From Actinacidiphila epipremni (GTDB lineage: Bacteria; Actinomycetota; Actinomycetes; Streptomycetales; Streptomycetaceae): a stretch of 40,963 nt of DNA. Shown piece after piece: positions 1 through 6,503 of the stretch (position 1 is the first letter of the stretch; the number at the start of each line of letters is the position of its first letter). The position numbers were made by a program, and so were the translations under genes. The DNA lies in the NCBI RefSeq assembly GCF_012034175.1, contig NZ_JAATEJ010000044.1, positions 1 to 40,963 of the forward strand, read 5' to 3'. The notes beneath the pieces are model-generated. The model was not told the origin of the DNA. It saw nothing but the letters and a program-made list of their open reading frames with translations, and did not search any database.

Positions 1-94
1 CGCGACGGGGCAGAGTTCGGCGAACGGGACTCGGTTGCAGATCTGGTCGTGCACGGGTGCCTCGAACCAGAGCTGGACGCTGCCTTCCGCCTAG
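1..94 (+). CDS. 3' end of a secreted protein with a C-terminal ricin-type (RICIN/CBM13) lectin domain (partial)
   Basis: The reading frame beginning at base 2 runs in from outside the window and stops at TAG 92-94. The 30 visible residues include GTRLQIWSCTGASNQSWTL, which matches the last repeat of a ricin-type beta-trefoil: the QxW signature is present as NQSW, preceded by the usual VQIWxC-like strand. In Streptomyces such domains normally sit at the C-terminus of secreted glycoside hydrolases or proteases, where they bind polysaccharide. The catalytic part lies upstream and cannot be identified. The stop lies directly after the trefoil, as expected for a C-terminal domain. The family call is strong for so short a stretch because the motif order is complete; the enzyme type is unknown. 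Confidence 0.75.
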   Translation, partial: ATGQSSANGTRLQIWSCTGASNQSWTLPSA

Positions 95-126
95 CGGCGA
101 CTGAGGGGCTGCCACTTGCTGTCGCA

Positions 127-143
127 CGGCGGCTTCCCCGCCG
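127..143 (+). terminator. Short GC hairpin after the RICIN gene
   Basis: CGGCGG at 127-132 pairs with CCGCCG at 138-143 around a 5-nt loop, 33 nt past the stop codon at 92-94. There is no U tract, which is common for Streptomyces terminators. The stem is only 6 bp, so the call is tentative. Confidence 0.3.
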
Positions 144-144
144 C

Positions 145-230
145 TGTGGCTGGTCGCGCAGTTCCCCGCGCCCCTGGTTTGCCGGCCAGCGGCGCGGAAG
201 TAACCCGCGCGCCTGGATTGCCGGCCGGGG
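145..230. repeat. Streptomyces-type intergenic repeat with two imperfect direct copies
   Basis: The stretch 145-177 contains the string GGTCGCGCAGTTCCCCGCGC, which I recognise from memory as a very common Streptomyces intergenic sequence. Within it and just after it, a roughly 21-bp unit occurs twice about 41 bp apart. It begins CGCGCCCCTGGTTTGCCGGC near 168 and recurs near 209 as CGCGCGCCTGGATTGCCGGC. No gene is seen between 95 and 351, and this repeat is the main content of that gap. Its function is unknown; a structural or terminator role is possible. Confidence 0.5.
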
Positions 231-338
231 CGGGAGGAATGAGGTTCGGCCCAGAGACGGCGCCGTCGCGGAGGGATGGGTGCGCATTCGCGGCGGCGTC
301 TGGCCGTTTCGTTCAAGAACGGGGGCGGGGCGGGGTCC

Positions 339-344
339 TAGCGT
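339..344 (+). promoter_or_regulatory. Candidate -10 box of a leaderless promoter for the VOC gene
   Basis: TAGCGT lies 7 nt before the ATG at 352, so transcription would start at or next to the A of the start codon. No usable ribosome binding site precedes that ATG: the only G-rich run ends one base before it. A leaderless mRNA fits both facts. A -35 box is not clear; TTCAAG at 312-317 is too far away. Confidence 0.35.
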
Positions 345-351
345 GGCGGGC

Positions 352-753
352 ATGAACGTATTGCACGTAACACCGCGATTCGACCTCATCGGGCTGGTCG
401 TCGCCGACATGGCCGCGTCGCTCGCCTTCTACCGGCGGTTGGGGCTCGACGTGCCCGAGGGGGCGGAGCGGGAGCCGCATGTGGAGGTGGTCCTCAAGGG
501 CGGGCTGCGGCTCGCGTGGGACACCGTGGAGACCGTCCGCTCGTTCGATCCGCGCTGGGCGCCCGCGCAGGGCAGCCGGGTGGGGCTGGCCTTCGACTGC
601 GGGACCCCGCAAGGGGTGGACGTGGTGTGGGAGGAGCTGACCGGCGCCGGGTACGAGGGGCACCTCAAGCCGTTCGACGCGTTCTGGGGGCAGCGGTACG
701 CCACCCTGCACGACCCGGACGGCAACGCCGTCGAGCTTTTCGCGACCGTCTAG
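352..753 (+). CDS. VOC-fold (glyoxalase/bleomycin-resistance type) protein
   Basis: This 133-residue protein has the single-repeat VOC layout. An N-terminal strand (DLIGLVVADMAASLAFYRRL) comes first, where the VxDxxxSxxFYxxLG pattern is diagnostic. A central part follows, and the C-terminal strand LHDPDGNAVELFATV carries the conserved DPDGNxxEL motif. Relatives bind a metal or small molecules and include glyoxalase I, dioxygenases and antibiotic-binding proteins; nothing here fixes the ligand. The ATG at 352 was chosen because the fold begins just after it, and the open frame upstream (from 49) reads through repeat-like DNA with no domain. The stop codon overlaps that of the convergent AraC-type gene, as both use the tetramer CTAG at 750-753. 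Confidence 0.8.
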   Translation: MNVLHVTPRFDLIGLVVADMAASLAFYRRLGLDVPEGAEREPHVEVVLKGGLRLAWDTVETVRSFDPRWAPAQGSRVGLAFDCGTPQGVDVVWEELTGAGYEGHLKPFDAFWGQRYATLHDPDGNAVELFATV

Positions 754-1442
754 AGCAGCTCCCGCAGCGGTACGCCCGCCAGCGCCCGGACCTCGCGCGA
801 GAGGTGCGGCTGGTCGGCGTACCCGGCGTCGGCGGCGACCCGGGCGAGCGGTGTGCCGGCGCGCGCGAGGGCGAGGGCGTGCTGGAGGCGCAGCACCCGG
901 CGCAGCGTGCGCGGCCCGTAGCCGAAGGCGGCCTCGCAGCGGCGGCGCAACTGCCGCTCCCCGAGCCCGCACCCGGCGGCGATGCCGGCGACGGTGTGCC
1001 CGGCGGCCAGGCCCGCGGTGACGGCGGCGGGGAGCGGGTCGGCGGGCCCGGCGCCGCGGAGCCGGGCGGCGGCCCAGCTCTCCAGCGCCGCCGTGGGCCC
1101 GGCGTCGGCGCGGGCGGCGAGGTGGCGGGCCCGGGCGGCGGGCCACAGGTCGGCGAGCGGCACCCGGCGGTCGCGCACTTCGTGCGCGGGCGCCCCGAAC
1201 AGCGCGGGTGCGACGCCGGGCGCGAAGCGCAGCCCCGCGTAGCTGCTGCCGGGCCGGTCGGTGACGACGTACGCCGCGGTGTCGGGCCCGGCGACCATGA
1301 GCTCGCCGTCGTGCCAGATGAGGTCCATGCAGCCGTCGGGCAGGACGCGGTAGGGCGTGCCGCCGCCGCCCGTCCGCGTCCACAGGGTCGTGCCGGGCAC
1401 CACGCCCGGCCGCTCCCGATACCCGCCCATGCCCTCCATCAT
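750..1442 (-). CDS. AraC-family transcriptional regulator
   Basis: The protein has 230 residues. Roughly residues 1-110 form a sensor half with the pattern RVLPDGCMDLIWHDGELMVAGPD, typical of the short AraC regulators of Streptomyces and Mycobacterium. Residues about 140-230 carry the two helix-turn-helix units. The first is around TVAGIAAGCGLGERQLRRRC and the second around LARVAADAGYADQPHLSREV, ending in the family's usual GVPLREL. Three ATG codons at 1442, 1439 and 1430 could start it; the longest is given, and none has a convincing ribosome binding site. The gene follows the YihY-type gene by under 40 nt on the same strand, so the two may be cotranscribed. The effector is unknown. Confidence 0.85.
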   Translation of the reverse strand: MMEGMGGYRERPGVVPGTTLWTRTGGGGTPYRVLPDGCMDLIWHDGELMVAGPDTAAYVVTDRPGSSYAGLRFAPGVAPALFGAPAHEVRDRRVPLADLWPAARARHLAARADAGPTAALESWAAARLRGAGPADPLPAAVTAGLAAGHTVAGIAAGCGLGERQLRRRCEAAFGYGPRTLRRVLRLQHALALARAGTPLARVAADAGYADQPHLSREVRALAGVPLRELL

Positions 1443-1479
1443 GCCCCGGCAGGCGGGCTCATGCCCCGGCGTACGGGCT
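1440..1479. repeat. 20-bp tandem duplication between the YihY and AraC genes
   Basis: Two adjacent 20-bp units, 1440-1459 and 1460-1479, share CATGCCCCGGC at the start and CGGGCT at the end and differ only in three or four middle bases. Together they span the entire gap from the YihY stop codon to the AraC start codon on the minus strand. Each unit supplies an ATG on that strand. Confidence 0.7.
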
Positions 1480-2759
1480 CAGCGGTGGTCGCGCTCGTCC
1501 CAGCCGCCCTGCTGCGGCGGGAAGGGCGGGAGCTGCTGCTGCGGGGGCGGGGCCGGCGGGTAGCCGGCGGGCGGCGGAGGGACGGCCGGCGGGTGCAGGG
1601 GGCGCGGGGGGCGGGGCGGGGTGAGGAAGGTGGGCGGCGCGGTCTTGGGGCGGCGGGCGCGCAGCCGGGAGCGGAAGTCGCGGTGCGGCAGGACGTCGAC
1701 CCAGCGCTCGGGGTATTCGGCGGGCGGGTCGTCGTCGTCCCCGGCGGCTGCGGCCTGGCGGGCGCGGCGGGCGGCGGCGCGGGCGACGACCTCGGCGGCG
1801 GCGGCCTCCTTGCGGCGGTCGTTCTCCTCGCGGGCGGCGGCGGTGGCCAGCGACGGCCACACCCGGTCGACGGCGGCGTTGACGGCGGCGCCGACCAGGA
1901 CGGCGAAGGCGCTCACGCCGATCCACAGCAGGACGGCCACCGGCGCGGCGAGCGAGCCGTAGATCGTCGGGCCCTCGACGGCGTGGCCGATGTAGATGCG
2001 CAGCACGAAACTCCCCACGCCCCACATGAGCAGCGCCACGAGCGCGCCGGGGACGTCCTCGTACCACGGGGAGCGGACGGGGACGGAGACGTGGTAGAGG
2101 GTGGTGAGGAAGGCCACCGAGGCGATCAGCACGAACGGCCAGTAGAGGATGTGGACGGTGCCGATGCCGCCGGGGAGTATGTCGTCGACGGCGTCCGGGC
2201 CGACGGCGACCAGCGGCAGCACCGCGGCGCCGAGGACGAGCGCGACGACGTAGAGGACGAGGGACATCAGGCGGGTCTTGACGATGCCGCGGCGGCCTTC
2301 GAGGCCGTACATGATGGTGATGGTGTCGACGAAGACGTTGACGGCGCGGGAGCCGGACCACAGGGCGATGAGGAAGCCGAGCGAGATCAGGTCCGGGCGG
2401 CGGCCGTGGAAGACGTCGTCCACCAGCGGTTTGACGAGGTCGTTGACGCCCTTGTCGGACAGGACCGCACCGGACGCGCTGAGGATGTTGTGACGTATGT
2501 GGTCGATGGTGTCGAGGCCGACCACGGTGTCGACGTAGCCGAGCGCGCCGACCAGCCCGAGCAGCAGCGGCGGCAGCGAGAGCAGCACGAAGAACGCCGC
2601 CTCGGCGGCGAGCCCGGTGACCCGGTATTCCATGCAGGAGTCGATGGTGTCCTTGAGCAGCAGCCAGCCGACCTTCCGCTTGGAGACGTTGCGGTAGAGC
2701 ACCCGGGCCCGGCGCCAGCGGCTCGGACGCCGGTGGCTTCTTTCTTCAGCTGCTTGCAC
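1479..2759 (-). CDS. YihY/virulence factor BrkB family membrane protein
   Basis: The protein has 426 residues. The first ~300 carry six hydrophobic segments with family features such as AAEAAFFVLLSLPPLLLGLV near residue 55, LISLGFLIALWSGSRAVNVF near 130, and GSLAAPVAVLLWIGVSAFAV near 275. The C-terminal ~120 residues are cytoplasmic in character: an Ala/Arg/Glu-rich helix, then a long proline-rich tail ending QQGGWDERDHR, common in actinobacterial members. The molecular function of the family is not settled; the old RNase BN assignment is incorrect. The start is a GTG at 2759, and a shorter form starting near VLYRNVSKR is possible. The gene is divergent from aidB across an 18-bp gap, so the two promoters must overlap. 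Confidence 0.85.
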   Translation of the reverse strand: MQAAEERSHRRPSRWRRARVLYRNVSKRKVGWLLLKDTIDSCMEYRVTGLAAEAAFFVLLSLPPLLLGLVGALGYVDTVVGLDTIDHIRHNILSASGAVLSDKGVNDLVKPLVDDVFHGRRPDLISLGFLIALWSGSRAVNVFVDTITIMYGLEGRRGIVKTRLMSLVLYVVALVLGAAVLPLVAVGPDAVDDILPGGIGTVHILYWPFVLIASVAFLTTLYHVSVPVRSPWYEDVPGALVALLMWGVGSFVLRIYIGHAVEGPTIYGSLAAPVAVLLWIGVSAFAVLVGAAVNAAVDRVWPSLATAAAREENDRRKEAAAAEVVARAAARRARQAAAAGDDDDPPAEYPERWVDVLPHRDFRSRLRARRPKTAPPTFLTPPRPPRPLHPPAVPPPPAGYPPAPPPQQQLPPFPPQQGGWDERDHR

Positions 2760-2764
2760 GCCCT

Positions 2765-2770
2765 TACGTT
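2765..2770 (+). promoter_or_regulatory. Candidate -10 box of a leaderless promoter for aidB
   Basis: TACGTT lies 7 nt before the ATG at 2778, and the bases between (AGCTGGC) contain no ribosome binding site. A start of transcription at the ATG is therefore likely. The -35 region would fall near 2742-2747 (TTCTTC), inside the first codons of the divergent YihY gene. Confidence 0.4.
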
Positions 2771-2777
2771 AGCTGGC

Positions 2778-4412
2778 ATGACTGCCGCCACTCACACGGT
2801 CACGAACCAGGTCCCGCCCCTGGTCGGCCATGACGTCTACCGCACCGACACCGCGCTGACCGAGGCGGTGGCCCGCCATGCGGACCCCGCCCGGCTGCCG
2901 GAGGTCACCGAGGAGCTGTCCCGGCTCGGCGAGGCCGCCGGTTCCGCTCAGGCGCAGCGCTGGGCGGAGGAGGCCAACACCTACTCCCCCGTGCTGCGCA
3001 CCCACGACCGGTACGGCAACCGGATCGACGAGGTCGAGTTCCACCCGTCCTGGCACCGGCTGCTCGGGCACGCGGTGACCTCGGGCCTGACCGACGCGTG
3101 GTCGCGGCCCGACGGGCATCTGCGGCGGGCGGCCGGCTTCCTGGTGTGGTCGCAGGTCGAGGCCGGGCACGGCTGCCCGGTGTCGATGACGCACGCCGCG
3201 GTGCCGGCGCTGCGGGCCGACCCGGTGCTGGCCGCGGAGTGGGAGCCGCGGCTGGGCGCGCACTCGTACGATCCGCGGCTGGTGCCGGGCGGGGAGAAGG
3301 GCAGCGCGCTGTTCGGCATGGGGATGACGGAGAAGCAGGGCGGCTCGGACGTGCGGGCCAACACCACGCGTGCGGTGCCGCTGTCGGAGGAGGGCACGTA
3401 CGCGCTCACCGGGCACAAGTGGTTCTGCTCGGCGCCGATGTCCGACGGCTTCCTGGTGCTGGCGCAGGCGCCTGGGGGGCTGACGTGCTTCCTGCTGCCG
3501 CGGGTGCTGCCGGACGGGACGCGGAACGTCTTCGCGATCCAGCGGCTGAAGGACAAGCTCGGCAACCGCTCCAACGCCTCCGCGGAGGTCGAGTTCCGCG
3601 ACACGTGGGCGCGGCGGGTCGGTGAGGAGGGCCGCGGGGTCGCGACGATCATCGGGATGGTCGCCGCGACCCGGCTGGACTGCGCGCTGGGCTCGGCGGC
3701 GCTGATGCGGCAGGCGGTGGCGCAGGCCGTGCACCACGCGACGTACCGGCACGCGTTCGGCGGGCCGCTGATCGGCAAGCCGCTGATGCGCAATGTGCTG
3801 GCCGATCTCGCGCTGGAGTCGGAGGCCGCGACGGCGACGACGCTGCGGCTGGCGGCGGCGTACGACGCGGGCAGCGAGCAGGAGACGCATCTGCGGCGGC
3901 TGGCGGTCGCGGTGACGAAGTTCTGGGTCACCAAGCGCTGCCCGGTCGTCGCGGCGGAGGCGCTGGAGTGCCTGGGCGGCAACGGCTACGTGGAGGAGTC
4001 CGGGATGCCGCGGATCTTCCGGGAGTCGCCGCTGAATTCGGTCTGGGAGGGCTCGGGCAATGTGCAGGCGCTGGACGTGCTGCGGGTGCTGGGGCGCGAG
4101 CCGCTGGCGGTCGAGGCGTTCCTGACCGAGGTGGGCCTGGCCCGCGGCGCCGACCACCGCCTGGACGCTGCGGTGAAGGACCTGCTCTCGGAGCTCGGCG
4201 ACCTGGAGGGCGTCGAGGCCCGCGCCCGCCGCGTCGTCGAGCGCATGGCGCTGGTCCTCCAGGGCTCCCTGCTCGTCCGCCACGCACCCCCCGCGGTCGC
4301 CGACGCCTTCTGCGCCTCCCGCCTCGCCGCCGACTGGGGCACCACCTTCGGCACCCTCCCCTCCCCCCTCGACCTCACCCCAATCCTCGACCGCGCAACC
4401 CCGGCGGCGTAA
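2778..4412 (+). CDS. aidB: AidB-like acyl-CoA dehydrogenase family flavoprotein
   Basis: The 544-residue protein has the length and sequence landmarks of E. coli AidB (541 aa). These are the flavin-binding MGMTEKQGGSDVRANTTRA, TGHKWFCSAPMSDGFLVLAQ, RLKDKLGNRSNASAEVEF, the FGGPLIGKPLMRNVLADLAL helix, and ALECLGGNGYVEESGMPRIF followed by SPLNSVWEGSGN. AidB binds FAD and DNA and is linked to protection from alkylating agents. Its acyl-CoA dehydrogenase activity is weak, and the physiological substrate is uncertain. The C-terminal ~100 residues form the extra helical region of the AidB type. The gene is monocistronic by position: the YihY gene is divergent, and a 410-nt structured spacer follows. 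The ATG at 2778 fits a leaderless transcript. Confidence 0.9.
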   Translation: MTAATHTVTNQVPPLVGHDVYRTDTALTEAVARHADPARLPEVTEELSRLGEAAGSAQAQRWAEEANTYSPVLRTHDRYGNRIDEVEFHPSWHRLLGHAVTSGLTDAWSRPDGHLRRAAGFLVWSQVEAGHGCPVSMTHAAVPALRADPVLAAEWEPRLGAHSYDPRLVPGGEKGSALFGMGMTEKQGGSDVRANTTRAVPLSEEGTYALTGHKWFCSAPMSDGFLVLAQAPGGLTCFLLPRVLPDGTRNVFAIQRLKDKLGNRSNASAEVEFRDTWARRVGEEGRGVATIIGMVAATRLDCALGSAALMRQAVAQAVHHATYRHAFGGPLIGKPLMRNVLADLALESEAATATTLRLAAAYDAGSEQETHLRRLAVAVTKFWVTKRCPVVAAEALECLGGNGYVEESGMPRIFRESPLNSVWEGSGNVQALDVLRVLGREPLAVEAFLTEVGLARGADHRLDAAVKDLLSELGDLEGVEARARRVVERMALVLQGSLLVRHAPPAVADAFCASRLAADWGTTFGTLPSPLDLTPILDRATPAA

Positions 4413-4424
4413 GGGAGCGCCTCC

Positions 4425-4516
4425 AGCCGGCCGGGCCAAAGGGCGCGCTGCCACAGGCGCCAACACCTCACGGAGCCCGGTGCGCCTCTGTAGCCGGCGA
4501 GCCAAAGGGGGCGCCG
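4425..4516. repeat. Two imperfect direct repeats downstream of aidB
   Basis: A unit of about 25 bp beginning AGCCGGCCGGGCCAAAGGGC at 4425 recurs at 4492 as AGCCGGCGAGCCAAAGGGGG, 67 bp later. The second copy forms the left arm of the structured element that follows. Confidence 0.6.
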
Positions 4517-4612
4517 GTGTCGAAAGGGAGAACGCGCGGAGGTCGTGAGGAACGAGCGACCGAGCACGATCGACCGTCGACACCGGATAGAAGCCCCCGG
4601 AGGCGAGCCGGC
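4493..4612. other. Structured 120-nt intergenic element with three nested helices
   Basis: Three blocks on the left pair in order with three on the right: GCCGGC 4493-4498 with 4607-4612, GGGGGC 4507-4512 with GCCCCC 4593-4598, and CCGGTGTCGA 4514-4523 with TCGACACCGG 4577-4586. That gives 22 base pairs separated by internal loops. Inside the apical region, GGTCG 4541-4545 can pair with CGACC 4557-4561. Nested order of this kind across 120 nt is unlikely by chance and suggests either an RNA structure or a small palindromic repeat. I do not recognise the family and see no coding capacity in it. Confidence 0.55.
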
Positions 4613-4623
4613 GGCAAAAAAGG

Positions 4624-4657
4624 GGAGGTGGTGCCGCGCCGACTCGGCACCACCTCC
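4624..4657 (-). terminator. 13-bp hairpin with U tract on the minus strand
   Basis: GGAGGTGGTGCCG (4624-4636) pairs perfectly with CGGCACCACCTCC (4645-4657) around an 8-nt loop. On the minus strand the stem is followed after two bases by six Ts (4616-4621 reversed), the form of a classical intrinsic terminator. No minus-strand gene lies immediately to the right, so it would stop antisense transcription or an unrecognised small RNA. As a plain hairpin it could also act on the plus strand for aidB. The remaining bases 4658-4822 show no other feature. Confidence 0.55.
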
Positions 4658-4822
4658 GGAGGATGACGCGGCGTCACTGTCCGCCCGCGGCGGCTCGCGG
4701 CGCAACCGTTGCACCCCGTTGCACGCCCGCCTCGCCCGTTGGGGCAAAGCCCGGCGGGCGGACCTGTGGCCGGGCACCATGGGATCGGCGAGCTGCGGTT
4801 TCACCGGCAGGACGGAGGCGGC

Positions 4823-6106
4823 GTGGCGGACCTACCGATCGGCTACAGGCGGCTGGACGGAACGGACCTGCGGATGTCCCCGCATCTGCTCGCCTCGGTG
4901 CGGGCGGCTGCCCTGGCCGGGGAGGTGCCGCCGGAGGCGCCGCGTGCGGTGATCGGGGCGTCGTGGGCGCGGGCGCTCGGGCACGGGGTGGATCCGGACG
5001 TCGGGCGGCACGCCAAGCTGCTGGCGGCGGAGGAGATCGAGCACCGGCGGCGCGGCAGCGCGCTGGGCGAGGTCATGCCGGTGCTGGCGGAGGGGCTGGT
5101 CTCGGTCGCGGACGCGGCCTGGCACATCATGGTCGTCTCGGACGCCGAGGGCCGGCTGCTGTGGCGGGACGGGGCGCCGGCGGTGCGCAGGAGCGCGGAC
5201 CGGCTGGGCTTCGCCGAGGGCGCCTCGTGGTCGGAGGAGGCGGTGGGCACCAACGCGATCGGCACCGCGCTGGTCACCCGCAGGCCGTTGCAGGTGCATT
5301 CGGCCGAGCACTTCGTGCGTACCCACCACGGCTGGACGTGCGCCGCGGCCCCGCTGCACGACCCGCGCGACGGGCGGCTGCTGGGCGTGGTGGACGTCAG
5401 CGGCCCGGCGTCGACGGTGCATCCGGCGACGCTGTCGCTGGTGTCGGCGGTGGCGCGGGTCGCCGAGGGCGAGCTGCGCAGCCGGCACTGGGCGGCGGTG
5501 GAGCGGCTGCGGTCGCTGGCGGTGCCGCTGCTGGCGGGTATCGGCGGGCAGGCGCTGGTGGTGGACCGCAACGGCTGGACGGCGGCGGCGGCCGGTGTCG
5601 CGCCAGCCGAGCGGGTGGCGCTGCCGGCGTCGGCGGCGGCGGGTCCCGCGTGGCTGCCGGCGCTGGGGACGTGCGTGCTGGAGCCGCTGCCGGGCGGCTG
5701 GCTGATCCGGCTGGGCGCCGGGGACCGCGCGCCGGAGGCGACCCGGGTGGTGGTGGACGTCAGCGGGCGGGCCGGGTGGTCGGTGACGGTGTCGGGCCCG
5801 GCGGGCGGCTGGTCGCACCAGCTGAGCCCGCGGCACGCGGAGCTGCTGTTCGTGCTGGCGGTGCACCGCGAGGGGCGCAGCGCGGCGGAGCTGGCCGGCG
5901 ACCTGTTCGGCGACCCGAGCCGTACGGTGACGGTGCGGGCGGAGATGTCGCGGCTGCGGCGGACGCTGGCCGGGGTGCTGGCGCACCGCCCGTACCGCTT
6001 CGCCGAGGAGGTCGAGGTGGAGCTGGTACGGCCGCGTCGCGCGCTGGACCTGCTGCCGCACTCGGTGGCCCCGGCGGTGCTGGCGCGCCGCATTCCGGAG
6101 AGCTGA
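4823..6106 (+). CDS. GAF-domain transcriptional regulator of the AcoR-like type without an AAA domain
   Basis: The 427-residue protein starts at GTG 4823 with GGAGG at 4814-4818. An ATG at 4709 is in frame but would add residues with no family character. Residues about 20-75 are a helical lead-in. A GAF domain of the kind found in acetoin-type sigma-54 activators follows, recognisable by DAEGRLLWRDG, FAEGASWSEEAVGTNAIGTA, FVRTHHGWTCAAAPLHDPRD and GRLLGVVDVSGP. The ATPase module of those activators is absent. Instead the C-terminus (about 330-427) holds a winged-helix-like region, HAELLFVLAVHREGRSAAEL then TVTVRAEMSRLRRTLAGVLA. The ligand is unknown. It may control neighbouring aidB, but that is inference from position only. 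Confidence 0.75.
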   Translation: MADLPIGYRRLDGTDLRMSPHLLASVRAAALAGEVPPEAPRAVIGASWARALGHGVDPDVGRHAKLLAAEEIEHRRRGSALGEVMPVLAEGLVSVADAAWHIMVVSDAEGRLLWRDGAPAVRRSADRLGFAEGASWSEEAVGTNAIGTALVTRRPLQVHSAEHFVRTHHGWTCAAAPLHDPRDGRLLGVVDVSGPASTVHPATLSLVSAVARVAEGELRSRHWAAVERLRSLAVPLLAGIGGQALVVDRNGWTAAAAGVAPAERVALPASAAAGPAWLPALGTCVLEPLPGGWLIRLGAGDRAPEATRVVVDVSGRAGWSVTVSGPAGGWSHQLSPRHAELLFVLAVHREGRSAAELAGDLFGDPSRTVTVRAEMSRLRRTLAGVLAHRPYRFAEEVEVELVRPRRALDLLPHSVAPAVLARRIPES

Positions 6107-6161
6107 GCCCTTTCGTACGGCCGCGGCGCGGGCGGGGGGAGCGGCCACACCTGCGGCGTAC

Positions 6162-6190
6162 GTGACGCATGACACAGTTTACCACATACT
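6162..6190 (+). promoter_or_regulatory. Candidate promoter of the cys operon
   Basis: GTGACG at 6162-6167 and CATACT at 6185-6190 are spaced by exactly 17 bp. They resemble the vegetative sigma consensus of Streptomyces well enough to propose transcription starting near 6197. The segment is unusually AT-rich for the window. The leader peptide gene would begin about 60 nt downstream. Confidence 0.45.
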
Positions 6191-6227
6191 GAGATAAACA
6201 AGTCCACATACTGGATAGCGGTGGACT
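6182..6227. promoter_or_regulatory. Direct and inverted repeats at the cys promoter (candidate operator)
   Basis: CCACATACTG occurs at 6182-6191 and again at 6204-6213, each followed by GATA, 22 bp apart and so on the same helix face. In addition AGTCCAC (6201-6207) and GTGGACT (6221-6227) form a perfect 7-bp inverted repeat around a 13-bp spacer. The sites overlap and follow the proposed -10 box, a position suited to a repressor. The regulator is not encoded nearby. Confidence 0.5.
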
Positions 6228-6257
6228 CGCCCGAGACGCGCATGCCACGCTTCCGTC

Positions 6258-6341
6258 ATGTCACGCACCGGAATCGCCTTGGTAGGTCGGCCGCACGTCG
6301 ACTTCTGCCGCGTTTCCAGCGCGATCTGTCCGGCGGGCTGA
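6258..6341 (+). CDS. Cys-containing leader peptide of the sulfate assimilation operon
   Basis: A 27-residue ORF starts MSRTGIALVGRPHVDF and ends with SSAICPAG just before TGA 6339-6341, with cysteines at residues 17 and 24. I recognise this as the conserved short peptide annotated in many Streptomyces genomes as a putative leader peptide ahead of sulfite reductase. Position, length and the paired Cys codons fit a role in cysteine-responsive control: ribosomes stalling at UGC/UGU codons when cysteine is scarce could change folding of the 162-nt leader before cysI. That leader can form several hairpins, including TGCATC 6351-6356 with GATGCA 6380-6385 and TACGG 6405-6409 with CCGTA 6415-6419. 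The mechanism is inferred, not shown. An overlapping longer frame at 6221-6448 lacks any family resemblance. Confidence 0.8.
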   Translation: MSRTGIALVGRPHVDFCRVSSAICPAG

Positions 6342-6503
6342 CAGCACAGCTGCATCGCTCCGCCATCCCCGTCGTCGTGGATGCACCGGGAGTCTCCCTG
6401 CGTCTACGGCCGGGCCGTACCACCGCTCTGCGTTTCCCCAGGCCATAGGGTACTTCCGCGCCGTAAACGACCGTATTCGAGCCTGCCAGAAGGACGCATC
6501 GCC

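Noticed and set aside
516..4412. A 1298-residue plus-strand frame covering AraC, YihY and aidB
   Set aside because: Only the part from 2778 on has family motifs; the rest is the GC-biased shadow of two minus-strand genes.
6221..6448. A 75-residue frame upstream of cysI
   Set aside because: It overlaps the recognised leader peptide in another frame and has no ribosome binding site or family resemblance.
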